NCBI RefSeq assembly: GCF_014851395.1
Contig: NW_024041262.1
Coordinates: 9,383,252 to 9,447,251 of the forward strand
Length of the DNA: 64,000 nt
Reading direction: 5' to 3'
From: Micropterus salmoides
Lineage: Eukaryota; Chordata; Actinopteri; Centrarchiformes; Centrarchidae
The notes below the pieces were generated by a model that was not told the DNA's origin, made no database searches, and saw only the letters and a list, made by a program, of their open reading frames with translations. How positions within the stretch are numbered: the stretch's first letter is position 1; each line of letters opens with the position of its first letter. A program made the translations under genes and the position numbers. Positions 1 to 11,425 of this stretch are shown piece by piece.

Positions 1-59
1 GGTAACTCCAGGTCACAAGGTCAAAGCATGTTCAGCAAGAAGTATTAACACCACGTAAC

Positions 60-610
60 TTAGGTCTGCTGTGCCCTCTTTTCCCCAATCCTTGTGTTTC
101 CCTCCGTTTACCCTCCTGTCCATCCCCGTCTGTCAGTTTGTCTGGTTGTGTGTGTGGGCGCAGCATGGCTCTCTCTCTCTCTCTCTCACCCTCCCTGGAG
201 CGGCTCCCCACCTGACGCAGATCCCAGTAATCAACTCCTCTTTTTTTTTACACCCCAGCTTGACATCCAATCCTCGCAGGATCGTTCTTTCACCTCAGTG
301 GTAACAAGCGCTGCGGCCAACTAGTACCTGAACTAGAAAAGTTGAGATTATCTGTTTTCTGATTCTTCTAACTACTTGTGTTTTCCTGCGTTCGCCCTAG
401 GAAGTACTCAAGCTGTGGAGCCGCGCTGCCTGACCCAAACTGTGTGCTTTGGTAACTTGGATCCTTGTGTCTGCCCGCTCACCCCCTCTTCCTCCAGGAA
501 CACTACTGCACTCCCTTCAGCTTTTGTTCAATAAAACCTCTATTATCAAGCTAATCCAGAGTCTCAGTGCCTGCTTCTGGATACACTAGGTTCCCCTAAC
601 AACTTCAGGC
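60..610 (+). repeat. possible end of a retroelement (LTR-like)
   Basis: Pyrimidine-rich DNA followed by AATAAAACCTCTATTATCAA at about 529-548 and GTGCCTGCTTCTGG shortly after, a pattern seen at the R-U5 end of some fish LTR elements. No coding region, primer site or partner LTR is seen, so this is tentative. Confidence 0.3.
169..187. repeat. (CT)n tract
   Basis: About nine CT units inside the pyrimidine-rich stretch at the left edge. Confidence 0.9.
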
Positions 611-946
611 TGCACACTCGACTGGCCTGATTCCTGCTCCTGCCTCAGTTGCTGATCAGCGTGCTGGTGAACCGTTGCAGCCTCTAACTTGGGGGTCTGA
701 TACCTATAATTAGGCCACTTGCCCCTCCACTCTTCATTTGGCTTCCATTCAAACATGAAGCTGTGGCAGGCAGTGCACCTACAGGGTAATCAGGACCCGA
801 ATGGTATGGAGCAGCGAGTTCACACTGAGTGGTCATCCCTAAATTTGGAATTGATTTGGCAGCGTCATGGTAGGTAGTAAGACACTAAGAGGTGAAGGCA
901 ATCACACTATACTGCAAGATGTCAGTTACCACAGAGTGGTCAGCTG

Positions 947-1640
947 GGGCCCATAGACTGTATATAAGAAGTAGACGTAGTCATCGGTGACATCACCTGT
1001 TGATTTGTGGACTGCCGTTTTGAAGCCTCAAGTTTGGCCGTTAGGGTGCCACCATGTTGATTTTTTGCAAACCATATTTGGAAGAGACTGTGGAGCCAAC
1101 GGCGCCGTGAGGAGCTAGCTAGCTTGTTTAGCAAAGTGCAATTGTAATTCTCGTTAACTGTCATTTTAACTGGGATGATAATTTTGTCTAGCGAACAACA
1201 GTCTTGACTACTCCAACAGCCAACAGCAGCCAACTCCTAACACGCTTTTTCAACGGCGCTGGTTAAATTTACACAGTGCTGTGAGTCACAAGTCACTCTA
1301 GCCTGATTGACAGGTCGCTATGGTAACAACTTGTCAATCACAGATAATCCCGCCTTGAAGCATACTTTGTCTATTTTCCTCTAAATAGGACCATAATTTA
1401 CTAAATAAACATCATGCTGTGTTAAAGATTTGAAACTAGCGATTGAGACCATAAATTCATTATGAAAGTGTTTACTGAGGTAATAAATTGGGTGAGAAGT
1501 AGGGTCACTTGTTTTTGCAACCAGAAGAGTCGCCCCATTTGATAGAATGCAGGTTTAAGGGACTTCTGCATTCGCTTCGCTTCTCAGACTGGAAGCTTCC
1601 TACTTGGTACAAATTATTTTTGTGGATTTACTTCATCTCC
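947..1640. repeat. dispersed teleost repeat
   Basis: Starts near CCATAGACTGTATATAAGAA and includes GCGATTGAGACCATAAATTC, GTTTACTGAGGTAATAAATT, TTTTTGCAACCAGAAGAGTC and AATGCAGGTTTAAGGGACTT. I recognise this ordered series from a repeat common in percomorph genomes; I recall it as a non-autonomous DNA element but did not find inverted ends here. Confidence 0.6.
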
Positions 1641-1894
1641 ATGAACGAATCCACCTATCACGGCAGTGCCATTTCATTCTCAAATTTTGCAGGTTAAATG
1701 CTGTGACCGGTCTGTTGCAAAATGACTTTTGCAGTGTAATACATATATTAAACAGATGATGCCATATGTTCATAGTTTATGCTGTTCTCCTACTGAAAAT
1801 AATTGTCTCATTGTGAAAAATTGTCTAGTCGGTGTAACGACCATAAAAAGGACAGCTGACTAACTGCTGAAACTAAAGCGTGGTAAATTTGATT

Positions 1895-2060
1895 TGGAGC
1901 ATATGTTTGTTCCCAGTTTCCTAAGTTCCTTAACCCCCTCCCCCCTATCCCTAGAACTAGGGAACATAGGATCCTGAGAACATAGGACCCCTTGTCATGT
2001 TCCATTATGTGTCATATAAATCTGGGGAATACAGTACACTGGGGACATAGAAATGACCCA
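1895..2060. repeat. GGGAACATAGG-type block (family D)
   Basis: Contains TTGTTCCCAGTTTCCTAAGT, ACTAGGGAACATAGGATCCT and GAGAACATAGGACCCCTTGT, then GGGGACATAGAAATGACCCA. The same motif series occurs at 48340-48415. Confidence 0.65.
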
Positions 2061-3861
2061 GCTGATGAATTGCTATGGAAGGAAAAGCAACCATATGTGA
2101 TCTCTAAAATTGTCTTTCAAATTACAAAAGCAGTCCATACTGAGGTGGAATAATGAGGAAAAATGCACCTTTACCGCTTCTTTTTTTTGGAAATGGTAAG
2201 TTTTTAAAGTCGTTTCTGAATGTGCTGAATGTCTTTATTATTAGTGCGTTAAGCCAGTACTGACAATAAGCACATACAGTAGGCCTACATTTTATCACCA
2301 AACTGTGTTGTCAAGATTTTGAAAATCAAGACTTGAACAGATGTTTTCAATAAATGATGAATACTTACTATTCCAGATCTCCTACTGGCTATGTTACTGA
2401 GCTGACTGTTTCGAACCGTGCAGACTACCTGCACCTTGCCCTTTTGTCTCTGTCATGGCATTTTTTGTCTGACTGACTTGTCTGATGAAAAATGTCAGAC
2501 ATGACTGCCTCCTGAACCCACGCATCTGTGGCCCTGACCCTATCAACCGTGACCCAGCCAGCGCAACCAATTCCCCGCTTTCTATCACAGTTATTTTGGC
2601 TGTTACGGTAAGGGAGGAGGTTTTTTTTTTGTTTGTTTACCAACTGTTTCCACTGCCTGCCTGCTAACCAATTGTTCCAGTGGCTGCTTTTGCAGAGCTG
2701 AATGGGCTTTAAGGATCGAGCAGTAAGGGGTGGCAAGGAGGGTTCATATTTCCACATTTCCACCTTGCTGGATTAAGTCAATTTGGTACAATAATGCACA
2801 TTGTGAGCAAACATTAACCTGCTTCTCAACTCTGTCACAAATAAAACCACCAGCCGTCAAGAAAATTAGGAAATAAATCCAAAGATGAGGGGAAAAAACA
2901 AAATTTGCAAAGGATTCTCATGGGACGCAAACAGGTTTGTAGGATTATGAACTCCATTTATATATGATTCACTTTGTTTGGTTTGTTTGTTTGAGTTCTC
3001 ACTTCTTCAGAGACAATAATCATATGCCAAAGTTGGATCACACACGCACACTCCCACAGATATACAAAAAGTTATAAAGAGTGAAATTTGTGCAGTGTTC
3101 AAGAGGACACATGATGGTACAAAATTACAAACTGAATTACATGTTTTGTCACACAGAATCAATCACTTATGTTTCCTGCTAGGAGAATGGACAGGGGGAA
3201 ACCAATCATGCCTTTCAAGGTGGGGGTGAATTATTATTAGTCACTGTCTCATCATGACTGCACTCCACTATCACAGAAAAGATTCATCACAGCCCGGTTT
3301 TTGTTCCTCGCAGACATTTCTGCTCTGAAGGTCTTCCAATCAGACATGGAGGGCGCAAAGAAGAAGAAAAAAAGTGTGAAAAGAAGTGAAGAAGAAGAAG
3401 AAAAGATGAAAAGAAAGAGATTAAGAGAAAGGCTATGTATATTTGTATATATAAAAAGCATAATATCAGTTATCGCTACAAAGGGCCAAGGTCTGGAGTT
3501 TCACAGTCTTTCATGTACAACAGGCGCAATAACAGTACTGGCTCTTTGTCTCCCTGCTGTGATGACGCCTGCCGCTCGGCACTGTGGGAGCAGAAGGAAA
3601 GCAGAGTCCACCATGTAATGTATTCCTGTGTGTGTGCATGTGTTAGGTGTGGGTGTATAGGCGACACATTTTAACGCTCTGATGACTTCTTAAATCCTGT
3701 TCCATGCCTTCAGTTTGGTCTCACGTTTCCAGTCACGTCCCCATCAAGGCAGCAGGGGTTCCACAGCATGAGGCAAAAATATCCCCTCCTGTAGACCCCC
3801 TTATCTTACGCTGAATTAGTTGTTTTCATCTGGCTGTTGATTTAGAAGCTGTAGTATTACG

Positions 3862-3862
3862 C

Positions 3863-3888
<26 letters not shown>
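3862..3888. repeat. poly-C run of 27
   Basis: An uninterrupted homopolymer of 27 C. The exact length may be affected by sequencing error. Confidence 0.95.
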
Positions 3889-3893
<5 letters not shown>

Positions 3894-5059
3894 GCACCTC
3901 AGATCTACATGCAGTCTGGATACACAGTGTACCCAAACACAGTGTAGCTCTGCTGCAGCTTCCAATAAAATGTGTCACACTGAAATCCACTGTCTTTTTC
4001 TCAACACAGATTGTCATGTACACCTCTTCCTATCATACTTACATACTTTAAAATGGACAATTGATGCTTGATGCTTGCTTGTTCTCTATCCAAAAATGTC
4101 CTAACAATCTGTGTTTGTTGGTGTGAAATTGCCCATCGCCTTTTGTACTTGTGCTTCAGTTGGAGCTGCACACACATTTCCAAGACATAACTGTATTTAC
4201 ACTTACGGAAAATACTGACCACCTCCAGCAATCCAATTATAATCTTTCCACACTGTGTCTTGGGTGCATTCTGATTTTTATTTTAATTTATCTGATCACA
4301 ATCTGTTCATTTAAAATGCATGTTTATCCCAAGTGCAAAGAGGGTCTTAGAGGTGGAAGCAGCACTTACAACAAGGTGACAACAAGGTCAAAATGATAAC
4401 TCTGGCTGCAGCTGCTAATAAGTCTCACGTCATTACAAAACAAGCAAATAGGCTCAGATAAGCCCTTAGAAGATTTGGCCTATTTGTCAGACTTAAGGAT
4501 TTATTTTTATGTTTGAGTCATGTAAGCCAGATAGTTTTTATCCTGCTGGTTTTGATGTTATTTTTTCAGCTAGAGCTTGAGTACAGTGAGTGATCTAATC
4601 AAGCCTAGTTTCTCGTGGCAGTGTCTTTCCATTACCAGCAAAAAAATTGTGGTATTTTTAGTTCTGTTACACCCACTTTTCACAGTAGTTTCTTGCTTTT
4701 GTCTAAAACTAGAGAAGCATAACATCCTATGCAAAATCTGTGCAGAAATAAAATGTTGAGAAGTCAAATATTTCATTAGTTCCATCTAATAAAATATGTT
4801 TAAATATGTTAACATATAGTTTTCCAGTTGACCCATACTTTGCAGACTTTATTCACCTTAAACTAATACATATGCATTTTTCATTTAACAAGTCATTTTG
4901 TACACTTCCAATATGATCAAGGCCATTCCTGACCAAAACTACACTAAACAGCTTTCTTTTTTGCAATTTTTAAAACTTTCTAAAAGTTTGACATTTTGTT
5001 GCTTGACAATAAGATTTCAGGAAGTTACTTTGCCTGTAAAAAATGCCACATCAACTCCC

Positions 5060-5345
5060 TTAAAACCATAAAATGTCCTTTCTACACTTCTGTTCAGATT
5101 AAACAATGTAGATTTAACATATTAATTAGTTAGCTTGTAGGCAGATTTTGTTATTGTACTATTGGGCAGAATCAGGCTAGCTGATCCCCCCTGTTTCCAG
5201 TCTCTGTGCTAAGCTAAGCTAATAGACTGTGAATGTAGCTTCATGTTTTGACATGCAGACACAAAAGTGGTATCAATCTTGACATCTAACTCTTGGCAAA
5301 AAAGCAAATACAGGTAGTTCCCAAAATGTCAAACTAATCCTTTAA
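5060..5345 (+). repeat. dispersed repeat family A, copy 1
   Basis: Shares the ordered motifs CTGTTTCCAGTCTCTGTGCT, AAGCTAAGCTAA, TGTAGCTTCATGTTTTGACA, GTGGTATCAATCTT and CATCTAACTCTTGGCAA with other copies at 24.5, 46.3-46.6 and 50.7-51.1 kb. This family is common in percomorph fish in my recollection. Confidence 0.75.
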
Positions 5346-5567
5346 TTGTGCAACCCTTTTGCAAATCATTTTCTAATTTATTTTTTTCTAAAGTATTTAT
5401 GTGTCCCAAACTCTCATTGATTGGATAAGGTGGGTCATCCCAATCCCAAATGCACAAATGAAACAAAAAGGATCAGCCATCTATACCTTGAATATAAAAT
5501 TATTGGTATCATTCTTTAAAACATTATATTGGTCAAACCCTGGTGTGCGGTATTTCTACTGTATAAG

Positions 5568-5571
<4 letters not shown>

Positions 5572-5610
<39 letters not shown>
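5572..5610. repeat. (TG)n microsatellite
   Basis: About 19 uninterrupted dinucleotide units, downstream of shisa9. Confidence 0.98.
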
Positions 5611-5613
<3 letters not shown>

Positions 5614-6037
5614 AGAATTGTGCTCCAAGGAGCCTCTGCTTGCTGCAGCAACATCCAGATGCTGCCTCCCTGCCTCCTTATCCCTCCTCTGGGCCAGCTG
5701 TCACCACACAGACAAGATCAGACCAGAACAATGCCAGTGTGACAGCCTCCATTCTCTGTGCTGGAGCTTGTGGAAAAGGGCAACCTTCAGCTGCAGAGCT
5801 TATGAAGGCGCTTCTGAATAACCACAGTACAAAGCCCTGCATGTCTGCAGTCCAAAGCCCAGCACCTTCATCATGTGTGTCGGTTTCAAAGCCCTCAAGA
5901 GATATGGGGTTGAGTCACGAGGGAATGTTATTTCTTCCAAACAATTCAACGCTTTGTTGGGCAGATGAGCAGATCTCTTGTTGTGAGGTTTGTGGGTAAA
6001 CCTGCTGTGTTTCTTCTTTCCCATGATGCCAATCCAT

Positions 6038-6043
6038 TTTATT
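6038..6043 (-). terminator. candidate polyadenylation signal of shisa9
   Basis: TTTATT on the plus strand reads AATAAA on the minus strand about 390 bp beyond the shisa9 stop. Its placement fits a short 3' UTR, but AT-rich hexamers are common here and no cleavage site can be shown, so a longer UTR is equally possible. Confidence 0.25.
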
Positions 6044-6426
6044 ATTATCAGTTTCTCAATTTATCCTCTGTGTGTTGTTGCACTGTGCTCATTATCATTA
6101 CTGAGTAGATATTAGCTGTCTGACAACACTCTAATATCATACGGACATCCCTGCTCTGCAGCCTTTTTGAAGTTATGGTTACAGATGCCACCAACCTCTT
6201 GACAACAATGGTCTGTTCAGTGATTTGATTGGTGAACTCTGTATGTGATACGAGGGCTGCTCAGACACAGTGTTACTGTCCCACCACATTCACCAGTATA
6301 CCAATTAGCCACACAAACACACACATAAATCTGCACCTTTGACCACGTCAGGAGTTGGTCAGAGATTACTTGTGCCACCACTCCACATGCATCCTTTCCC
6401 CCTCTTTTTCTCCCTTTCTTCCTCTC

Positions 6427-7304
6427 TCACACAGTCACCTCTGTCTTGCTGTTGGTCACAAAGTAGGGCTGTGTGGGGAGGAAGTGGTGGCTGTGGCTGT
6501 GGTTTCTGGTGCTGTGTAGCTGGTTGGGCTCCAGCACGGTACACTGAGGCCTCTTGTGCCCGTAGGTCTTCCTCCGGCCCACCGTCTCAGTCCCATCCCA
6601 GCCCTTCAGCCCCAGCCCCATTGTATGCCCAGCTGCGATTGTGTTGGAACTGTACGCCAATGGGCGGCCCATTGTAGCAGAGCTGGAGCCAATGGCGGTC
6701 TCTGCGGCCCTGGAGATGCCCAGGGACATGCCACCTGGCATGGTCCCCGCCATGTGTGCCAGGGAGGTAGCCCCGAGTCCTGGCGGCTTGCTACTGTGGC
6801 TGTGAGCATGAGTGTGAGAGCTGTGAGAGCTGTGAGAGCTGTGGGCAACGTGACCATGACTGCCTTTCGGTTTCTGGCCATTTGGCTTGAGTCCCCCACC
6901 TCCTCCACCACCAGCTATGTGCCGTTCTGTCGGGAGGGTTGAGACAGAGGAGATGCTAGGCATCTCTGTGACATAGGTGGCCACTGGCTCTGGAGTCAGT
7001 GGACCCAGGGAGGTCATAGGGGTCATGGAGGACATCGGGGTGAGGGAGGTCATCGGTGTCATAGAGGTCATGGGCATCATAGACGTCATTTGGGTCATGG
7101 AGGTCATCTGGGTGATGGTGGGGTTCATGTGATTGGAGGTCATTGGGTTTGAAGCCATGGGGTTGGTAGTCATCTGAGAAGTCATTGATGACATGTTGCC
7201 CATGGAGGGCCTGGAGTTGCCCATGGGCTGGAGCGGAAGCCCACCCTTCGTTGGCAGCTCCACCATCAGCCGACGCTTGTAGATTTCACCGTTGTACTTG
7301 GCAG
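6427..7304 (-). CDS. shisa9: shisa9 last coding exon: long cytoplasmic tail with PDZ ligand
   Basis: Final coding exon, residues 278-569 plus the TGA stop at 6429-6427, with acceptor TTCTGTCAG. It opens with NGEIYKRRLMVELPTKGGLPL, equivalent to the mammalian FYxKRRHLAELAAKGNLPL. Next come a Met/Thr/Ser repeat (about 312-381), seven glycines (409-415), a short conserved NGQK (419-422), a His/Ser repeat (about 427-449), then the conserved end: GRPLAYSSN, LKGWD, RRKTYG and PTQPYFVTNSKTEVTV. The C-terminal EVTV is a class I PDZ ligand, known in the CKAMP family to bind PSD-95-type scaffolds. The whole protein is 569 residues against about 424 in mammals. The excess lies in the low-complexity stretches, which I infer to be lineage-specific expansions. 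Confidence 0.95.
6994..7203 (-). repeat. coding minisatellite in shisa9 (Met/Thr/Ser repeat)
   Basis: Encodes residues about 312-381 as imperfect units of MTSMTP, MTSLTP and MTQ types. The DNA repeats GATGACCTC-like units on the minus strand (GGAGGTCAT on plus). Confidence 0.9.
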
Positions 7305-7929
7305 CTGACAGAAGAAAGAGAGAGAGAAACAAAGCTAATGAAAATGTTCTAAAGAGCACAGCTGAAATCTTGGCTTAAATGTTTAAATCTAAATGCATTT
7401 GCTTCCTCCTTTGGCTGTTTGCTCTTTTTAAACTGTCAGTTGTGAAAAAAAAACAATATCCTGAGTTCATCTGTTTTGCTACTTCGGAATAGAAAGGGAA
7501 AAAAACCTGTTAATTCTAGTGACTTATAAAATAAGACTTATAGCAGTTTGCAGATCAGCTGAAAACTAAGAAATGCACGTGTGCGAACACACATGGACAG
7601 AAGTTTGGATAGAAAACATCCCATTCACTCCTACAAACTGAAAAGGTCACATAACAGACCCCTTATACTTTTTGTTAGTCAGCCTACCCTCATCTACAGT
7701 AACTGACTAAGCAGGGTGTCAGGGCTACTGTAAACGCCTGCATATAGAGGCCTGTCATGCCACCGGGGGAGTAAAATCAAAAGGAAATCCCAGAATGTCT
7801 CCTCCACCTCGCTTCTTCCTCTCTTCTGAAGCCAAGAAAACTCACTTCTGTGTGGTGAGAAGGTGTTCACTGTGATACAAAGATAAATATTTGGGATAAA
7901 GATGTGAGACCATTACAGCATGTGCTAAG

Positions 7930-8285
7930 GTGGTCATTTTTCCAACATGGCGTGTGTTTTTTCCCTTTTGATATATAATAAAGACAAGATTTTAAGAACA
8001 CCTTGTTGACTGCCCTTTCCAGGGACGACATTAAGGGCAATGCAATTCCTGAGATAGAATGCTTTCTAATACAAAGTTATGGATATGGTTTTGTGTATGC
8101 AGCATTAAGACAATTTCCAAGAAAAAAGTTGTAGACAAACCATCAAAACTTACAGTATGGTGGTCATTCTTGCAACATGGCAGCATGCCCCTCATATATG
8201 TAACAGTCCAGCTCTAATCATTGGGTAACAGGGTGTACTTTCCTTTTCCACCTGTAATAAGGTGACGATTTTGAGAAGACCTTAA
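7930..8285. repeat. diverged direct repeat, spacing about 230 bp
   Basis: GGTGGTCATTTTTCCAACAT at about 7930 and GGTGGTCATTCTTGCAACAT at about 8160, each followed by TTCCCTTTTG/TTCCTTTTCC, TAATAA, and GATTTT-AAGAACACCTT against GATTTTGAGAAGACCTT. Confidence 0.6.
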
Positions 8286-9054
8286 GTGCTAAACTGATCA
8301 AATAACGTAGAAGTAGTACATTCAGTAAACAAGCTAGCTAGCCACTAGCCAGCTAAAATAACTAACTAAAAATAACTTGATAATTTGTACTGCAATTGGT
8401 CTGAGCTTGGTGAGCCAAATGACTCACTACCACATATAGTCTGTTCCTATGTGGACAATAAATGGCAGTACTGAAATAGACACAAGCCTCCTGTCCATTA
8501 TTTCTTATTCCTGCGCCTAACACAACACAGAGTACAGGGGTTGCTTCCTTATTTTCAATCAAAGAAAGTTGCAGCTTTAAGTTACTGTGACAAATTATTT
8601 TTAAGGGGTAAATGGTATGTGGAAATACATACAAAATGTGTATACAGTATAACCATACATGCATGCACATGTGCAAAGACACACCCAACAGACACCCACA
8701 CGTATCTCTACTTACAAGCAGGCTGAGTCTAAACACAACACAGAAGCGTCAGCCTCACTGTGCTCTATGTGTTGCATTTTCCTATATATTCTGTACTCGT
8801 GTGTTTGTGTGTGTGACTCGGAGCAGTCAAGTTTAATGCCTCACATTCATTCCTCCCTCTGCCAGTCACTGTCACCAAGCTACAGTCTTTCTTATCACTG
8901 AGAGATGTGACCTTTCCCCCCCCCCCGTCAAATTCACGTTCACAGTCGAGTCATTACTCTTTAGCTCTTGCTGCCTCCACGTCCTTGTAGATAAAGTTAA
9001 CACACTCAGCGAGTTTGCTTTGCCACTGTAACTATAAATCTAGTTTATCGCTCT

Positions 9055-9290
9055 GAGAACGGGGAGAGAAAGGAGCGAGCGGCCCTGAGAAGGGATAGCA
9101 TAGGGGCTTGTGAGTTACAGAGGGGAGCGGAGGGAAAGAGGCAACTCGGCGGGTGAGACGCCGCTACACCGCCCCTGGGGATCAAACTTGCTCAAGCGAC
9201 AGGTGAATCAATCCGGTGCCAGTGAGCTCGACGGTGCACACATCCAGCAGCGTACGTGAGTGGAAACGGAAAACACCGCTGTTACGCAGT
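9055..9290. other. GC-rich, CpG-bearing island in intron 3
   Basis: About 230 bp (around GCGAGCGGCCCTGAGAAGGG, GACGCCGCTACACCGCCCCT) is much richer in GC and CG dinucleotides than its surroundings. It ends at a good plus-strand donor (GTACGTGAGTGG, about 9252-9263). It has no long reading frame. It may be an internal promoter or non-coding first exon, or an old insertion. Confidence 0.3.
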
Positions 9291-9944
9291 GTGGGCTCTG
9301 CATGCCTCTGCCTGAGAAAGACCAGCATCCCATGGAGAATAACACACATTATGCAACAGGGGGAAAAAAATCAAGCACTGCTTCTCTGAGGTCCCTCAGT
9401 GCCAATAACATGAGGACCTAATTACTGTTAGACCAATATGTCAATCTGCTTTTTATAAGCCAATCAGGTTGTCTAGTGCAAAGGTGATGGAGGGGTTTTT
9501 TTTTTTCAAGACTTTAAAACCTGCAATGAATTTCCTTTTAAATTTAACAATATGTTTTTGTAAATTGAAAGACCTAGCCTATTCTTTATATGTTTTAGTA
9601 TTTACTCTAAGTGGGTCTCCCTGTCACAGTCCTGCCACTCTACCCACAAACATTACTTTGGGTTTCAGTGGAGAGTTTTATTGTCCTTTGATAAAGTAAA
9701 TGCTGTTTGGGAGGCTTCTCACTCTGGAAAAAATAAACTCTTTACAACTAAATGGCTGTATTCTTTGGCAGGAAAAGAATATCTAATATAAAGATAGTCA
9801 ATGTTGGCACACGATGTGAGATGTACTCTCAACCTGATTTCTGTAGTAGATCAGCTGCTATCTCCACTGTGTAATGTCAGTCAAAGAGGCTGGACTATTG
9901 GCAAATGGGCAAGTAGAAACGAAGGTTATGATATGGTAGCCCTA

Positions 9945-10116
9945 GTTCTATTAGCACAGACGGCACCCTCTACTGGACTCTATGGGTATTACCTCTCCTC
10001 CTATCAAACGCACATACTCGCCCACTGAAATTTGCTTAGTGAAAGTAGCCAACCAATGGGATGCCGCTACCTATATGTGCGAATCGTATATAGCAGTGTC
10101 CACACTGCCTATCATC
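9945..10116. repeat. left terminal inverted repeat of the DIRS-type element
   Basis: Pairs with the reverse complement of 12804-12960. The core CGCCCACTGAAATTTGCTTA and the following GTGAAAGTAGCC are almost identical in both. A few small gaps occur (for example ACTCTATGGGTATTACC against ACTCCTACC), so this arm is longer by about 15 bp. Confidence 0.92.
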
Positions 10117-10213
10117 CAGCCACCTCTTCAAATGTATCGTTCTTGACCTGAACGAGCTCCTTATGTTCTTGGGAACAAAGGAGGGGTTCGGTCTTAACAC
10201 AGCCGCACTGTGG

Positions 10214-10696
10214 TCACCACGAAGCAGCATGCAGCTTGGCAGAGGTCAGAGCAAGTAACAAGGCTGTCTTAAGAGATAACATCTTCAAGGAGGACTGCTC
10301 CTGGGGCTCATAAGGATTCAACCTTAGAGCCTCCAAAACTAGCGGCAGGTCCCACTTAGGTGCGGAGACACGAGACACTGGTCGTTGTCTTTTCACACCC
10401 TGAAGAAAACGCTTCAGGAGGGGGTGGGTGAAGATAGGTCTGCCGCCAAACCCTTCATGACAAGATGAGATAGCTGCTGCATACACCTTAATGGTTGAAT
10501 GTGACAGTCCCTTCTCCATCAGGCCTTGAAGGAATGAAAGGATGGATCCCATTGAGCAGGTTATAGGATCCATTTCCCTCTCGGTGCACCAGCGCTGAAA
10601 GCCCACCCACTTAGCTTTGTAGCAGGAAGTGATGGAGCCCGTCCTTGCCGCCTTGATGGTCTGTACTACCTCTGCGGACAGCACAGCCTGTCTCAA
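10214..10696 (-). pseudogene. tyrosine recombinase of DIRS type, truncated
   Basis: A frame of 160 codons with the features of the N-terminal (core-binding) part of DIRS recombinases: YKAKWVGFQRWCTEREMDP, then SILSFLQGLMEKGLSHSTIK, then VYAAAISSCHEGFGG, then HPLLKRFLQGVKRQRP, and LKTALLLALTSAK. In relatives the LALTSAK block leads into RVGDLQAL; here it breaks to LHAASW and a stop. A second frame at 10230-10036 resumes with a LRPNPSFVP and RSSFRS block and then runs into the terminal repeat. The conserved Arg, His-x-x-Arg and Tyr active-site region is absent, so the protein cannot act. Confidence 0.82.
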
Positions 10697-10767
10697 CCTC
10701 TCCCTTTCAGGAGCAAAACCTGGAGAGGTTTGCTGAGCACCGGCAGCATGCCTATGGCGCCTGATTC

Positions 10768-11425
10768 CTAGCTCCCCAGACCTGAGGTACAGGCCAAGGC
10801 TCTGTCACTGCCTGCTGCGTCACTTCTGCATACCACCCCGGCGATCGGCGGCTGGGGGCTACCACAATGAATTGAATTGAATGACAACTGCTCCTGTCTC
10901 ACCCTCTCCAGCAGAGGGGGAATGAGATGGGTTGGGGGAAACGCGTACAGAAACCCCCTTGGCCATGGAGTGTGTGCAAACACATCCACTCCCAAAGGTG
11001 GGCTGTCCTGTGGCAGAATTGAGAACCACATCCGTGAACACTGACACGTATGATGCTACTCAACCCAGCGGCACCCCTGCTGACAGCCAATGTGGGGATC
11101 CCCAGAACTGTAGATCACCCTGTACTGCTGGGGGGGGTGTCACCATGCAGCGTTTGTGTCTTTTGAGGTCCAGACGCAGACTGGAGAACCAGCATTGTAG
11201 CCGTCATATGTGTAGCAGTCCCAACGAGACCACTGGGTGAGACCCAGCAGCTGCATCACTGACAGTGTTGTCCCCGCCGTTCCCACGCTGCAGTCTGCTT
11301 GGAGGAACACTTCTTCGGCCCTCTCCGCCGCCAAACCTTCCATAAAAGTAGTTTGGCCTAAGGGGGGCCACAATTGAAAGGGCCGAGCCAACTGTGGTGT
11401 CCTTGAATGCACTACGGCCGGTCAC
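10768..11425 (-). pseudogene. reverse transcriptase end and RNase H region remnant of the DIRS-type element
   Basis: Two minus-strand frames carry segments typical of the C-terminal half of fish DIRS polyproteins. One (about 11412-11204 and just beyond) has HPVVSLGLLHI and then, past a stop, SSLRLDLKRHK and FWGSPHWLSAGVPLG. The other (11031-10768) has PPLGVDVFAHTPWPRGFLYA and HLIPPLLERVRQEQLSF. Stops and a frame change separate them. No polymerase catalytic YVDD-like motif or upstream palm region is visible. Confidence 0.7.

Larger units (their letters stand above)
1..6426. other. non-coding DNA downstream of shisa9
   Basis: Holds the LTR-like stretch, the dispersed repeats at 947-1640, 1895-2060 and 5060-5345, the poly-C run and a (TG)n tract. 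2070-3850 and 3900-5050 show only AT-rich DNA. I find no convincing exon on either strand. Confidence 0.6.

Noticed and set aside
6339..6942. Plus-strand open frames over the shisa9 last exon
   Set aside because: These are antisense shadows of the real minus-strand coding exon; the repeats keep several frames open.
6427..7359. Minus-strand frame starting MLFRTFSLALFLSLFLLSAA read as a secreted protein with signal peptide
   Set aside because: The apparent signal peptide is intron sequence: it is the polypyrimidine tract before the acceptor at 7305. The real exon starts at 7304.
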